Positions 29,928-40,531 of a stretch of 64,000 nucleotides of DNA are shown piece by piece. Every line of letters starts with the position of its first letter. Positions within the stretch are counted from its first letter, which is position 1. The stretch spans positions 2,356,001 to 2,420,000 of the forward strand of contig NZ_CP059493.1 in NCBI RefSeq assembly GCF_014042015.1, written 5' to 3'. A program made the translations under genes and the position numbers. The notes under the pieces are model-generated. The model was not told the DNA's origin. It worked only from the letters and a program-made list of their open reading frames with translations, and searched no databases. The stretch is from Actinotalea sp. JY-7876. Its GTDB lineage: Bacteria > Actinomycetota > Actinomycetes > Actinomycetales > Cellulomonadaceae.

Positions 29928-30353
29928 GTGGCCGACGACGCCGCCGCGTGGCGCGACCAGCGCAGCGAGGCGGCCGCGGCGCACGCCGCGGAGCTCGAGC
30001 GCCGGCGTGCCGCGGAGTCGGCGCAGGCCCGTGCCATGATCGCCCGGTTCGTCGCCGAGGCACGTGAGCGCGGGGTCGCCCCCGTGCCGCTGCGCGCGCG
30101 CAGCTACGACGGCCAGAGCCGGTACCGGACGCCCCTGAAGGGCTGGTACCTGCGCCGCAACGAGTCCGTCGCGGTGGGCACCGACGGCGAGTTCTACGTG
30201 CTCACGGTCCCGGGCAGCCTGCGCGCGCTGCTCACCGGAGCGACGCCGGAGCCCAGCGACCCGCCGCTCGTGCTCGGCAAGGGCGCGCGCGACGGCGAGT
30301 CGATCGACCTCGCCGACGCGCTCGCCATCGCGCTGGGGACCGCGAGCCGCTGA
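29928..30353 (+). CDS. conserved-type hypothetical protein downstream of the coiled-coil gene
   Basis: 141 residues, no function recognised. The N-terminal third is a charged Ala/Arg/Glu helix (RSEAAAAHAAELERRRAAE), followed by a compact alpha/beta part with YRTPLKGWYLRRNESVAVGTDGEFYVLTVP and a C-terminal LADALAIALG. The central part resembles small actinobacterial proteins with a W-Y-L-R-x-x-x-S/T-x-x-V-G-x-D-G motif. GTG 29928 is 3 nt after the coiled-coil gene stop, so translational coupling is likely and the two products may act together. Confidence 0.8.
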   Translation: MADDAAAWRDQRSEAAAAHAAELERRRAAESAQARAMIARFVAEARERGVAPVPLRARSYDGQSRYRTPLKGWYLRRNESVAVGTDGEFYVLTVPGSLRALLTGATPEPSDPPLVLGKGARDGESIDLADALAIALGTASR

Positions 30354-30370
30354 CCGCCCGCGGCGCCGTC

Positions 30371-31210
30371 TCAGGCCGCGGCGTCGGCCCGCTGGGCGCG
30401 CGCGAGCAGGCCCTGCAGGGCCGAGGCGACCGGCTCGGGGCTCTCGTTGCTCGTCATGTGGCCGGCGCCGGGGACGACGACGAGGCGCGCGTCAGCCAGG
30501 GCGTCGACCATGTGCTGGGCGGCGGCGACGGGCGAGAGCTCGTCCTCCTCCCCCACCACGACGACCGCCGGCCCGGCGTAGGCGCGCAGCGCCTGCGTGC
30601 GGTCCGGGCGCGCCGCCATGGCCTCCTGCGCCCAGGCCAGGCCGAGCGGACCCTGGTCGCGGGTCCAGCGCTCGAGCCGCTCGGACAGGTCGGGCCGCGT
30701 GACCCGGTTGGTGGCCCCGAGCAGCGTGGTGCGCATGCCCAGGACCCGGTCGACGCGCATCTCGGCGCGGACCTGCGCGGCGACCTCGAGGCGCGTGCGG
30801 CGGGCGGCGTCGTCGTCGGCGGTCGCCTTGGTGTCGATCAGGCCGAGGCCCGCCACGAGGTCGGGGTGGCGCTCCACCAGGGCCATCGCGACGTAGCCCC
30901 CGAGGGACAGACCGGCGACGACCGCGCGCTCGACGCCCTGCCCGCGCAGCGCCGCGGCGACGCCGTCGGCCATGACCTCGAGCGACGGCGCCGGGTCGGC
31001 GCCGAGCGCCTGCGCGACGTCCGGCCCGGACGGGGAGGCCCCGAAGCCGGGCAGGTCCACCGCGAGGACGGTCGGCTCGCCGGGCAGCAGGTCGGTCACG
31101 TCGTGCCACATCCGGTGGTCCAGCGGGAAGCCGTGCAGCAGCACGAGCGGGAGCCGCCCCGGTACCCCTCGGCGCAGCGCGTGGACCCGGGGCATGCCGT
31201 CCGTCGTCAT
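30371..31210 (-). CDS. alpha/beta-fold hydrolase
   Basis: 279-residue alpha/beta hydrolase of the lipase/esterase-like group. It shows LLHGFPLDHRMW (oxyanion-hole HGF), VDLPGFGASPSG, nucleophile elbow GLSLGGYVAMAL, VVVGEEDELSPV (acid) and VPGAGHMTSNESPE (His). VPGAGHM and the overall pattern resemble haloacid-perhydrolase or enol-lactonase-like members, but specificity is open. It is the last gene of the long reverse-strand run, 22 nt downstream of another hydrolase. Confidence 0.9.
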   Translation of the reverse strand: MTTDGMPRVHALRRGVPGRLPLVLLHGFPLDHRMWHDVTDLLPGEPTVLAVDLPGFGASPSGPDVAQALGADPAPSLEVMADGVAAALRGQGVERAVVAGLSLGGYVAMALVERHPDLVAGLGLIDTKATADDDAARRTRLEVAAQVRAEMRVDRVLGMRTTLLGATNRVTRPDLSERLERWTRDQGPLGLAWAQEAMAARPDRTQALRAYAGPAVVVVGEEDELSPVAAAQHMVDALADARLVVVPGAGHMTSNESPEPVASALQGLLARAQRADAAA

Positions 31211-31232
31211 GGTCTCGTCCTCCTGGTGGTGG

Positions 31233-31997
31233 TCAGCGGGTCTCGTCGTCGGAGTCGGCGGACTCGACGGGGCCGTCCCACGTGTCCGGCAGCGGCGGGT
31301 GGCCGGGGAGCACGTGCTGCACGATCTCGTCGAGCACTCGGCGGACCGCGGCCTCGCCCACCCACAGGTGGCGCGCCCCCTCGACGCCGATGACCTCGGC
31401 CTGGCGCACCGCGGCGAAGCGTCGGCGCGCCTCGTCGGGCCGCAGGTAGTCGTCGAGCTCCGGAACCAGCACGACGAGCGGCTTGCCGAACGCGTCCCAG
31501 GCGGCCAGGTGCTCGTCGGTCGCCCGGTGCAGCGGCGGAGACAGGAGCACGGCGCCCTCGATCGAGGGGTCCGCTCCGTGCATCAGCGCCAGCTCGGTGC
31601 CGAACGACCAGCCGACGAGCCACCGGTTCGGCAGGTCGTGGAACTCCGCGTACTCCATCGCGGCGACGACGTCGAAGTGCTCGCCCACGCCACCGTCGAA
31701 CTCGCCCTGCGAGCGCCCGCGCGGGCTCGACGTGCCCCGCGTGTTGAAGCGCAGCACGGCGATGTCGGCGAGCGCGGGCAGCCGCCAGGCCGCCTTGCGC
31801 AGGATGTGGGAGTCCATGAAGCCGCCGTGCGTGGGCAGCGGGTGCAGCGTCACCAGCGTCGCGGCCGGCGGGCGGTCCAGCGGCAGCGCCAGCTCTCCGA
31901 CCAGGGTCAGGCCGTCGCCGGTGTGCAGCTCGATGTCCTCGCGGCGTGCGGGCAGGACGCTGAGCGCGCGGATCGGCGCGGGGGTCTCGGTGCTCAT
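31233..31997 (-). CDS. alpha/beta hydrolase (dienelactone-hydrolase/serine-aminopeptidase-like)
   Basis: 254 residues with the short hydrolase fold. TLVTLHPLPTHGGFMDSH has the oxyanion HP/HG-type loop, VLRFNTRGTSSPRGRSQGEFD follows, and the nucleophile is in LVGWSFGTELAL (G-W-S-F-G). Asp in LVPELDDYLRPDEARRRF and His in VEGARHLWVGE complete a plausible triad. Such proteins hydrolyse esters or peptides; the substrate is unknown. ATG 31997 was chosen because the upstream in-frame sequence belongs to a shadow frame and TAGGCT lies 8 nt before it. Confidence 0.88.
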   Translation of the reverse strand: MSTETPAPIRALSVLPARREDIELHTGDGLTLVGELALPLDRPPAATLVTLHPLPTHGGFMDSHILRKAAWRLPALADIAVLRFNTRGTSSPRGRSQGEFDGGVGEHFDVVAAMEYAEFHDLPNRWLVGWSFGTELALMHGADPSIEGAVLLSPPLHRATDEHLAAWDAFGKPLVVLVPELDDYLRPDEARRRFAAVRQAEVIGVEGARHLWVGEAAVRRVLDEIVQHVLPGHPPLPDTWDGPVESADSDDETR

Positions 31998-32047
31998 CAC
32001 GCCCGAGCCTATCGACGCGCGCGCGCCGGGGCGCGCGGCGTCCGCCC

Positions 32048-32842
32048 TCAGCCCCGCAGGAGCCTCTCGAGGACGCGGGCCACGCCGTCGTCGTCGTTCG
32101 ACCCGCACACCTCGTGCACCGCTGCCAGCACGTCCGGGTGCGCGTTGGCGACGCCGAACGCGCGCCCGGCCCACCGCAGCATGGGCAGGTCGTTCGGCAT
32201 GTCCCCGAACGCCCACACCTCCTCCGGGCGCACCCCGCGGGCCGCCGACCACCGCGCGAGCGTGGCGCCCTTGGTCACGCCGGGGCCGGTGATCTCGGCC
32301 AGCCCGGACGCGCCGGAGTCCCCGAGCACGGCGCGGCCCGCGAGCACGGCGTCCACGCGCGCGACGAGCTCGGCGTCCGGCACGGCGGCGCAGCGCGCGA
32401 GGAGCTTGCCGGTCGCCCCGTCGAGCACGCTCTCGACGCGCTCGCCGAGGACCAGGTCGTCCGGCCCGGGACGGTCGTCCGGGAACCCGCGCTCGGCGGC
32501 GAAGCCATCGACGCGCTCGACCGCGAACACGACCCCGGGCAGCGCGGCGCGCAGGTCCGCCACCAGCGCCAGGACGACGTCGTCGGGCATCGTCCGCGAC
32601 TCCAGGACGGTCCCGGTCGCCGGCTCGTAGACCACGGCGCCGTTGAGGCACAGGACCACACCGTGCCCGCCGACCGCGTCCGCGACCACGTCGAGCCAGC
32701 GCGGCGGGCGCGCCGTGACGAAGACGACGTCGACCCCGGCCTCCTGGGCACCGCGCAGCGCCGCGGCGGTCCGCCGCGAGACCGAGCCGTCCGTGCGCAG
32801 CAGGGTGCCGTCCAGGTCGGTCGCGACGAGCCGCGGCGTCAC
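32048..32842 (-). CDS. HAD-superfamily phosphatase (Cof type)
   Basis: 264-residue HAD hydrolase of the Cof/YidA subgroup, probably a sugar-phosphate or nucleotide phosphatase. Motif I is LVATDLDGTLLRTDG (nucleophile Asp), motif II VVFVTARPP (Thr), motif III Lys in GVTKGATLARW, and motif IV VWAFGDMPNDLPMLRWAG. The cap domain lies between motifs II and III, as in type IIB proteins. GTG 32842 overlaps the stop of the upstream small gene by 4 nt (GTGA), which supports this start. Confidence 0.93.
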   Translation of the reverse strand: MTPRLVATDLDGTLLRTDGSVSRRTAAALRGAQEAGVDVVFVTARPPRWLDVVADAVGGHGVVLCLNGAVVYEPATGTVLESRTMPDDVVLALVADLRAALPGVVFAVERVDGFAAERGFPDDRPGPDDLVLGERVESVLDGATGKLLARCAAVPDAELVARVDAVLAGRAVLGDSGASGLAEITGPGVTKGATLARWSAARGVRPEEVWAFGDMPNDLPMLRWAGRAFGVANAHPDVLAAVHEVCGSNDDDGVARVLERLLRG

Positions 32843-33141
32843 CGGCGCCGCCCGCGGTGCTCCCAGCACGCCGTGTGCCAGTGCCGGCGACCCTCGACGG
32901 CCGCCTCGGCCCCCAGGAGGTCGTCGCCGCGCCACACGACGACGTGCGGCGTGCCGGCCGGGACGTCCTGCCGGCACCCGGGGCACACGTAGGTGCGCCC
33001 CGGGCTGCCGGTCACGCGCTGGACGACCCACTCGCCGTCGGACCCGGACTCCGTGCGCCGACCGCCGCGCACGCGGTCGACGTCGAGCTCGGGATGGTCC
33101 TGGCCCCAGGGGCGCTTGCCGGACCTGCGTCCGCGCGGCAC
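32839..33141 (-). CDS. small putative zinc-binding protein (often annotated 'ATP/GTP-binding')
   Basis: 100 residues with an Arg/Lys-rich N-terminus (MPRGRRSGKRPWGQDHP) and a probable metal site formed by YVCPGCRQDVPAG and HWHTACWEH (C-x-x-C plus H-x-x-x-C). Small actinobacterial proteins of this make-up are often labelled ATP/GTP-binding, but no Walker motif is visible here. It sits between the beta-glucosidase (10 nt) and the HAD phosphatase (4-nt overlap), so the three are probably co-transcribed. Confidence 0.8.
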   Translation of the reverse strand: MPRGRRSGKRPWGQDHPELDVDRVRGGRRTESGSDGEWVVQRVTGSPGRTYVCPGCRQDVPAGTPHVVVWRGDDLLGAEAAVEGRRHWHTACWEHRGRRR

Positions 33142-33151
33142 GGCAGCGACC

Positions 33152-34594
33152 TCAGGCGAGGTCCGGCGCGCTCTCGACCGGCGGCAGCGCGTCGGTGCGC
33201 AGGAGCTCGCGGTACCAGTAGGCCGAGTCCTTCCAGATGCGCTCGAGCGTGTCGTAGTCGATGCGCACGATGCCGAAGCGCCGGTGGTAGCCGTAGGCCC
33301 ACTCGAAGTTGTCCATGAGCGACCACACGAAGTACCCGCGCACGTCGGCGCCCGCGTCCATCGCCTCCCCGACGGCGTCGAGGTGGCGGTAGATGTAGCT
33401 CACGCGCTCCCCGTCGTGGACGCGGCCCTCGGGCGTCACGACGTCCTCGAACGCCGCGCCGTTCTCGGTGATCATCAGCGGCAGGTCGGGGTAGGTCGTG
33501 GACAGCCCCACGAGGAGCTCGGTCATGCCCGTCGGGTCGATGTTCCAGCCCATGGCCGTGTAGGGCCCCGGCTGCGGCAGGAACTCGACCGTGTCCGCGC
33601 CCGGCCAGGCCGTGGCGACGGAGGTGCCGTGCCCGTCGTTCATCGACTTCTCCACGCCCTCGGGCACGCGCCGCACCCGCTGGGTCGAGTAGAAGTTCAC
33701 GCCCAGGACGTCGAGCCCGGTGTGCGTGGTCTCCAGGTCGCCGTCCAGCACGAACGACCAGTCCGTCAGGTGCGCGGTGTCCTTGAGCAGGTCCTCCGGG
33801 TAGTGGCCGTCCAGGACCGGGTTGAGGAAGGCGCGGTTGGCGAGCGCGTCGATCTGGCGGGCCGCGTCGCGGTCCTCGGCCGACGTCGGGTCGTCCGGAC
33901 GGGCCACGTGCAGGTTGAGGGTGAGCGAGAGCGTGCTCGCCTCGCCCAGCACCTCGCGGACCGCTCGGCCGCCGAGGCCGTGGGCCAGGTTGAGGTGGTG
34001 CACGGCCGCCAGCGCGTCGACCTCGCTCGTGCGACCCGGCGCGTGCACGCCCGAGCCGTACCCCAGGTAGGACGAGCACCACGGCTCGTTGAGCGTCGTC
34101 CAGACCTTCACCCGGTCGGCGTAGGTCTCGACGATCGTGCGGGCGTAGTCGCCGAAGCGCAGCGCGGTGTCACGCGCGGGCCAGCCGCCCGCGTCCTCGA
34201 GCGGCTGCGGCAGGTCCCAGTGGTACATCGTCACCACCGGGTCGATGCCGGCCTCGAGCAGGTCGTCGATGAGCCGGGAGTAGAAGTCGAGGCCCTTCGG
34301 GTTGAACGCACCCGAGCCCGTGGGCTGGATGCGGGGCCACGCGAGCGAGAACCGGTAGGCGTCCAGGCCCAGGTCCTTCATCAGGGCGATGTCCTGCGCG
34401 GTGCGGTGGTAGTGGTCGGCCGCGACCGCGCCGCTGTGCCCGTCGAGCGTCTTGCCGGGCGTCGCCGCGAAGGTGTCCCAGATGGACGGACCGCGCCCGT
34501 CCTCGTCCGCCGCACCCTCGATCTGGTACGAGGCGGTCGCCGCGCCCCAGAGGAAGTCGGAGGGGAACCTGCGGCCCGATGGCGTCGTCGTCAT
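33152..34594 (-). CDS. GH1 beta-glucosidase
   Basis: 480-residue family-1 glycosidase that cleaves terminal beta-glucosyl (or galactosyl) residues, e.g. from cellobiose, with retention. [19 protein letters not shown] is the GH1 N-terminal signature. The acid/base is Glu170 in TTLNEPWC and the nucleophile Glu377 in [19 protein letters not shown] and [17 protein letters not shown] bind substrate. There is no signal peptide, so it is cytoplasmic and would act on imported oligosaccharides. ATG 34594 lies 7 nt after CAGGAT. A LacI-type operator-like sequence lies 53 bp upstream. Confidence 0.96.
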   Translation of the reverse strand: MTTTPSGRRFPSDFLWGAATASYQIEGAADEDGRGPSIWDTFAATPGKTLDGHSGAVAADHYHRTAQDIALMKDLGLDAYRFSLAWPRIQPTGSGAFNPKGLDFYSRLIDDLLEAGIDPVVTMYHWDLPQPLEDAGGWPARDTALRFGDYARTIVETYADRVKVWTTLNEPWCSSYLGYGSGVHAPGRTSEVDALAAVHHLNLAHGLGGRAVREVLGEASTLSLTLNLHVARPDDPTSAEDRDAARQIDALANRAFLNPVLDGHYPEDLLKDTAHLTDWSFVLDGDLETTHTGLDVLGVNFYSTQRVRRVPEGVEKSMNDGHGTSVATAWPGADTVEFLPQPGPYTAMGWNIDPTGMTELLVGLSTTYPDLPLMITENGAAFEDVVTPEGRVHDGERVSYIYRHLDAVGEAMDAGADVRGYFVWSLMDNFEWAYGYHRRFGIVRIDYDTLERIWKDSAYWYRELLRTDALPPVESAPDLA

Positions 34595-34646
34595 GGGGCC
34601 ACATCCTGCCGCGGTCGAACCGATTCGGCACCCCACGTCCACCAGC

Positions 34647-34664
34647 TGGGAGCGTGCTCACCCA
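34647..34664. promoter_or_regulatory. possible CelR/CebR-like operator upstream of the beta-glucosidase
   Basis: TGGGAGCGTGCTCACCCA is an imperfect inverted repeat (TGGGAGC-GT-GCTC-A-CCCA). It resembles TGGGAGCGCTCCCA, the known operator of actinobacterial cello-oligosaccharide repressors, but with extra central and flanking bases. It overlaps the nagA stop, 53 bp from the beta-glucosidase ATG. Confidence 0.35.
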
Positions 34665-35935
34665 CCCGCGGACCCGCCCGCCGGGCGCCCGGCGCGGAGC
34701 ACCTCGACCGGGCGCAGCTCCGCGTCGACCACCAGCACGTCCGCGCGACGGCCGGCCTCCAGCGCGCCCAGGTCGGGGCGGCCGAGGACCGCCGCCGGCG
34801 TGGTCGCGGCGGCCCGCACCGCGTCCGCGAGGGGCACGCCCGCGCTCACCGTCGCGCGCACGACGTCGAGCAGGTGCGCCGTGCCGCCGGCGATCGCGTC
34901 GCCGTCGGCGAGCCGGGCGACGCCGCCCGCCACGCGGACCGCCATCGGGCCGAGCTGGTAGGTGCCGTCGGGCATGCCCGCTGCCGCCATGGCGTCGGTG
35001 ACGAGGGCGACCGAGCCCGGTCCGACCATCGCGAACACCGAGCGCACCGTCGCGGGCGCCAGGTGCACGTCGTCGGCCACCAGCTCCACGACGGCGGCCC
35101 CGCGGGCGGCCGCCGCGAGGCAGGCGGCGACGGGCCCTGGATCGCGGTGGTGCAGGGGACGCATGCCGTTGAACAGGTGCGTGACGGTGGGCCGGGCGGA
35201 CCGGCTCCCGGGAGACGCGAGGGCCTCGACCGCCTGTGCCAGCCCCGCCTCGACCAGCTCCGCCGGTGCGTCGGTGTGCCCGAACGAGGGCACGGCTCCC
35301 ACCGCGGCCAGCGCGCCGACGGCGGACTCGCACTCGGGCGCCGAGTTCGCGGCCCGGGCCGTCAGGACGCCCGGGACCTCGGGCGCCACCGTCATGGTCG
35401 CGAGGTGGCCGCGCGCCGTCTCGGCGACCGCCCGCACCAGGTCCGCGTCACCGGGCACCATGAGCCGGGGGTCCTGGGCGCCGCACCGGGCCGCCGACAG
35501 GAACGGGCCCTCGAGGTGGATGCCGGCCAGCTCGCCCGCGTCCGCGGCGTCCGCGAGCAGCGCCGTGCGCTCCAGCAGCGTCGCGGCATCCGCCGTGACG
35601 AGCGAGGCGACCAGGCTGGTGGTGCCGTGCCGCAGGTGCTCGTGGGCGGCGGTCAGCACCTGCGCCGCGTCCGTCGCGTCCGGGAAGCTCGCTCCCCCGC
35701 CGCCGTGGCAGTGCAGGTCGACCAGGCCGGGCAGGATCGTGTGCACGGTGCGCACGCGGGCCCCCGGGGCCAGGACGTCGCCGGCCTGCGCCCACGGTCC
35801 GACCCACCCGAGCCGGTCGCCGGCGATGACGACGACGCCGTCCTCGAGCACGGCGTCGGGCAGCACGACCCGGCCGCGCAGCGCGAGCCGGGGGTCCTGC
35901 GGGGTCAGGGGTTCGGTCAGCGGCACGGTGGTCAC
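34658..35935 (-). CDS. nagA: N-acetylglucosamine-6-phosphate deacetylase
   Basis: 425-residue amidohydrolase that deacetylates GlcNAc-6-P to GlcN-6-P in amino-sugar catabolism and cell-wall recycling. Metal and substrate motifs are present: ILPGLVDLHCHGGGG (H-x-H), GIHLEGPFLS (metal Glu), FGHTDA (His), VTHLFNGMRPLHHR (His and substrate contact) and VALVTDAMAAAG (catalytic Asp). No nagB or kinase is adjacent. It lies 18 nt after pdxH and 63 nt before the beta-glucosidase. Confidence 0.95.
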   Translation of the reverse strand: MTTVPLTEPLTPQDPRLALRGRVVLPDAVLEDGVVVIAGDRLGWVGPWAQAGDVLAPGARVRTVHTILPGLVDLHCHGGGGASFPDATDAAQVLTAAHEHLRHGTTSLVASLVTADAATLLERTALLADAADAGELAGIHLEGPFLSAARCGAQDPRLMVPGDADLVRAVAETARGHLATMTVAPEVPGVLTARAANSAPECESAVGALAAVGAVPSFGHTDAPAELVEAGLAQAVEALASPGSRSARPTVTHLFNGMRPLHHRDPGPVAACLAAAARGAAVVELVADDVHLAPATVRSVFAMVGPGSVALVTDAMAAAGMPDGTYQLGPMAVRVAGGVARLADGDAIAGGTAHLLDVVRATVSAGVPLADAVRAAATTPAAVLGRPDLGALEAGRRADVLVVDAELRPVEVLRAGRPAGGSAGG

Positions 35936-35953
35936 GTCCTCAGTGTGTCGTGG

Positions 35954-36646
35954 TCACGGGGCGAGTCGCTCGACGACCCACGCACCGGCCTCGCGGCGGT
36001 ACCGCAGCCGGTCGTGCAGGCGCGAGGCGCGGCCCTGCCACAGCTCGACCGTCACGGGCACGACGCGGAACCCGCCCCAGTGCGGCGGCACGGGCACCTC
36101 GGTGCCCGGGGGCCAACGCAGCGCGAGCTCGGCGAACCGGCCGTCGAGCTCGGCCCGGTCCGCGAGCACCGTCGACTGGGCGCTGGCCCACGCCGCGACC
36201 TGCGACTCGTGCGGACGGCTCGTGAAGTAGGCGGCGGTCTCGGCACGGTCGACCTCGTGCACGTCCCCGCGCACCACCACCTGCCGGTCCATCTCGAACC
36301 ACGGGAAGGTCAGCGACGCCCGGGGGTTGTCCAGCATCTCCCGGCCCTTGCGCGAGCCGCGGTGCGTGAACAGGACGAAGCCCCGCTCGTCGACACCCTT
36401 GAGCAGCACGGTGCGGCTCGACGGGGTCCCGTCCGGCGCCGCCGTGGCGAGCACCATGGCGTTGGGCTCGGCCAGGCCCGCGGTGACGGCGTCGTCGAAC
36501 CAGCGCAGGAACTGCGTCACGGGGTCGGGCGCGACGTCCGCCTCGTCGAGCCGGGAGCGCTCGTAGCTCCGGCGCAGCGCGGCGAGCCGGGCGCGCCGCT
36601 CGGCGTCGATCCGGCCGACCTCCGGCGCGCCCTCCGGGCCGTCCAT
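35954..36646 (-). CDS. pdxH: pyridoxamine 5'-phosphate oxidase
   Basis: 230-residue FMN enzyme that oxidises PNP and PMP to pyridoxal phosphate. It has the substrate-channel N-terminus [18 protein letters not shown], the FMN-binding [46 protein letters not shown], and the C-terminal signature [17 protein letters not shown] with the PLP-contacting R-L-H-D-R. It is 10 nt downstream of nucS. Confidence 0.97.
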   Translation of the reverse strand: MDGPEGAPEVGRIDAERRARLAALRRSYERSRLDEADVAPDPVTQFLRWFDDAVTAGLAEPNAMVLATAAPDGTPSSRTVLLKGVDERGFVLFTHRGSRKGREMLDNPRASLTFPWFEMDRQVVVRGDVHEVDRAETAAYFTSRPHESQVAAWASAQSTVLADRAELDGRFAELALRWPPGTEVPVPPHWGGFRVVPVTVELWQGRASRLHDRLRYRREAGAWVVERLAP

Positions 36647-36656
36647 CGCCGGCCCG

Positions 36657-37352
36657 TCAGAACAGCCGCGCGGCGACGTCGTCCATGCCGCGCAGCGCCT
36701 CGTAGTCGAGCACGAGGCACGCGATGCCGCGGTCGCGGGCGAGCACGCGCGCCTGCGGCTTGATCTCCTGGGCGGCGAAGACGCCGCGCACGGGGGTCAG
36801 GTGGGGGTCCCGGTTGAGCAGCTCGAGGTAGCGCGTGAGCTGCTCGACGCCGTCGATGTCGCCCCGCCGCTTGATCTCGACCGCCACGGTGCCGCCCGAG
36901 GCGTCGCGCGCGAGGATGTCGACCGGGCCGATCGCCGTCGGGTACTCGCGCCGGACCAGCACGTGGCCCTCGCCCAGGACGTGGATCTGCTCCGCGAGCA
37001 GGGCCTGCAGGTGGGCCTCGACGCCGTCCTTGACCAGGCCCGGGTCCACCCCGAGGTCGTGCGCCGAGTCGTGCAGCACCTCGTGCAGCTCGATCTCGAG
37101 CCGGTCGTCGGACTTGGTGTGCTGCACGTGCCAGACCTGCGTGACACCGCGCGCGGCCGCCTCCTCGTCCGGCGCGACGACGGCGAGCGAGCACGGCGGG
37201 CTCATCCAGTTGAGCGGCTTGTACGACCCGCCGTCGGAGTGCAGCAGCACGCTGCCGTCGGCCTTGACCACGAGCAGGCGCGTGGCGAGCGGCAGGTGCG
37301 CCGAGAGGCGGCCGGTGTAGCGGGCCGCGCACGACGCGACGACGAGACGCAT
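36657..37352 (-). CDS. nucS: endonuclease NucS (non-canonical mismatch repair)
   Basis: 231-residue mismatch-specific endonuclease that replaces MutS/MutL in many Actinobacteria. The N-terminal DNA-binding/dimerisation domain begins [21 protein letters not shown]. The RecB-like catalytic core is [23 protein letters not shown] followed by [10 protein letters not shown], giving Asp, Glu-x-Lys and Gln. The C-terminus ends AARLF, fitting a sliding-clamp binding tail. ATG 37352 shares one base with the DUF2550 stop (TGATG). Its place after DUF2550 and atpC is the usual actinobacterial order. Confidence 0.96.
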   Translation of the reverse strand: MRLVVASCAARYTGRLSAHLPLATRLLVVKADGSVLLHSDGGSYKPLNWMSPPCSLAVVAPDEEAAARGVTQVWHVQHTKSDDRLEIELHEVLHDSAHDLGVDPGLVKDGVEAHLQALLAEQIHVLGEGHVLVRREYPTAIGPVDILARDASGGTVAVEIKRRGDIDGVEQLTRYLELLNRDPHLTPVRGVFAAQEIKPQARVLARDRGIACLVLDYEALRGMDDVAARLF

Positions 37353-37774
37353 CAGATCACCCTCCCCACCGGTCGCGGGCCGGACTCGAGCCAGGACACC
37401 AGGCCGGCGCACGCGGGCGCCGAGATCAGCAGCTGGAACCGCTCACCCTCGTGCTCGCAGTGCAGCAGCAGCTGCTGCTGACCGAGGTCGTCGACGGCGT
37501 CGAGCGGCACGCGCTCCACCAGGGTCAGCGTCGCACGGGACCATGCGCGGGCGGGGCGGGGCGCCAGCGACAGGGTCCGCCACCAGGACAGCTGTGTCGC
37601 CCCGTACTGCGCCGTTCCCGCGACCCACCCACGCCCGTCCTCGCCCCGCACCAGGCACGGGAACGAGCCGACCCGTCGCGACAGCGTGCGCTGCCGCGAC
37701 AGGTACAGCCCGACCGGCACGGCCGCGACGAGCAGGAGCGCACAGACGCCGAGCAGCGCGCCGAGCAGCTCCAC
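37352..37774 (-). CDS. DUF2550 single-pass membrane protein
   Basis: 140 residues with an N-terminal TM ([23 protein letters not shown]) followed by a soluble part with [15 protein letters not shown], Trp-rich [12 protein letters not shown] and an acidic mid-section, which matches the actinobacterial DUF2550 family. The function is unknown. It is consistently found between atpC and nucS in this phylum, and here is separated by 12 nt and a 1-nt overlap respectively. Confidence 0.9.
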   Translation of the reverse strand: MELLGALLGVCALLLVAAVPVGLYLSRQRTLSRRVGSFPCLVRGEDGRGWVAGTAQYGATQLSWWRTLSLAPRPARAWSRATLTLVERVPLDAVDDLGQQQLLLHCEHEGERFQLLISAPACAGLVSWLESGPRPVGRVI

Positions 37775-37786
37775 CGCGGGCGTGCC

Positions 37787-38071
37787 TCAGCGGCCCGTCG
37801 CGGAGCCGGCCTCGGTGTCCTCGGCCGTGTCCACCACGACGGTCACCCGGTCGGTGTCGACGGACAGGAAGCCCGAGTCGATGCGCACCGCGCGGACCGC
37901 GCCCTCGACCGAGGTGATCCGGACCGTGCCGGGCCGCAGCACCGTGAGCACGGGCGAGTGCCCGGGCAGGATGCCGATCTCACCGTCGGCCGCCGGGGCG
38001 CTGACCATGCGGGCCTCGCCCGACCAGACGCTCCGGTCGGCCGCGACGAGGTCGACGTCGAGGCTGGCCAC
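37787..38071 (-). CDS. atpC: ATP synthase F1 subunit epsilon
   Basis: 94-residue short epsilon subunit of the rotor stalk. The beta-sandwich domain is visible as VDLVAADRSVWSGEARMVSAPAADGEIGILPGHSPVLTVL. The C-terminal helical domain of longer epsilons is largely missing, as in many actinobacteria, which limits epsilon-type inhibition. GTG 38071 is used because it lies one nt after the atpD stop; a longer in-frame start would overlap atpD. Confidence 0.95.
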   Translation of the reverse strand: MASLDVDLVAADRSVWSGEARMVSAPAADGEIGILPGHSPVLTVLRPGTVRITSVEGAVRAVRIDSGFLSVDTDRVTVVVDTAEDTEAGSATGR

Positions 38072-38072
38072 G

Positions 38073-39632
<1,560 letters not shown>

Positions 39633-39639
39633 TCAGGGC

Positions 39640-40530
39640 CTACGAGGCCAGCGCGTCGGCGCCGGACACGATCTCGCTGATCTCCTGGGTGATCTCCGAC
39701 TGGCGGGCCTGGTTGGCGAGCCGGGTGAAGGTGCGGATGATCTCCTCGGCGTTCTCCGTCGCGGTGTGCATCGCCCGCTGCCGGGACGCCAGCTCCGAGG
39801 CCGCCGCCTGCAGCAGGAAGCTGTAGATGCGGCTCTGGATGTACCGCGGCAGGAGGGCGTCGAGGACCTCCTCCGGGGAGGGCTCGAACTCGTAGAGCGG
39901 CAGAGGCTCGTCCCCCGGCTCGGCCACGCCCTCGACGACCTCGAGCGGGAGCATCCGCACCACGCGCGGGGTCTGCGTCACCATGTTGACGAACTGCGTG
40001 TAGACCACGTGCAGCTCGGCGACGCCGCCGTCGGCCTCCTCCGAGAGGAAGGCGCTGAGCAGCGTGTCCGCGATCTCCTGCGCCGTCTCGGCCGTCGGCG
40101 CGTCGGACGCCCCGGTCCACTGGGCCGCGATCTCGCGGTTGCGGAACGAGTAGTACGACACCGCACGGCGGCCCGTGACGTACAGGACCACCTCCCGCCC
40201 CTCGTCCGTGAGCTGCTGGATGAGCCGCTCGGCCTCGCGGATGACGGACGCCGAGTAGGCGCCTGCCATGCCGCGGTCGGACGTCATCAGGAGCACCGCG
40301 ACGCGCTTGACGTCGGGACGCTCCGTGGTGAGCGGGTGGTCCACGCCCGCGTGGGTCGCGACGGCCGATACCGCCCGGGTCAGCGCCCGGGCGTACGGCG
40401 TCGCGGCGGACACGCGTGCGCGGGCCTTGCCGATGCGCGAGGCGGCGATGAGCTCCATCGCGCGGAAGATCTTCTTCAGCGACTGGGTCGACCGGATCCG
40501 CTGCCGGTAGACGCGCTGCTGACCGGCCAC
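39640..40530 (-). CDS. atpG: ATP synthase F1 subunit gamma
   Basis: 296-residue central stalk subunit. It begins [31 protein letters not shown], the conserved N-terminal helix, and ends with [51 protein letters not shown], the conserved C-terminal helix. [13 protein letters not shown] marks the Rossmann domain. GTG 40530 lies 1 nt after the atpA stop. Confidence 0.98.
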   Translation of the reverse strand: MAGQQRVYRQRIRSTQSLKKIFRAMELIAASRIGKARARVSAATPYARALTRAVSAVATHAGVDHPLTTERPDVKRVAVLLMTSDRGMAGAYSASVIREAERLIQQLTDEGREVVLYVTGRRAVSYYSFRNREIAAQWTGASDAPTAETAQEIADTLLSAFLSEEADGGVAELHVVYTQFVNMVTQTPRVVRMLPLEVVEGVAEPGDEPLPLYEFEPSPEEVLDALLPRYIQSRIYSFLLQAAASELASRQRAMHTATENAEEIIRTFTRLANQARQSEITQEISEIVSGADALAS

Positions 40531-40531
40531 C

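Noticed and set aside
32839-33141. Reading the small gene before the HAD phosphatase as a true ATP/GTP-binding protein
   Set aside because: No Walker A or other nucleotide-binding motif is visible; the Cys/His pattern fits metal binding better, so only the metal site is reported.
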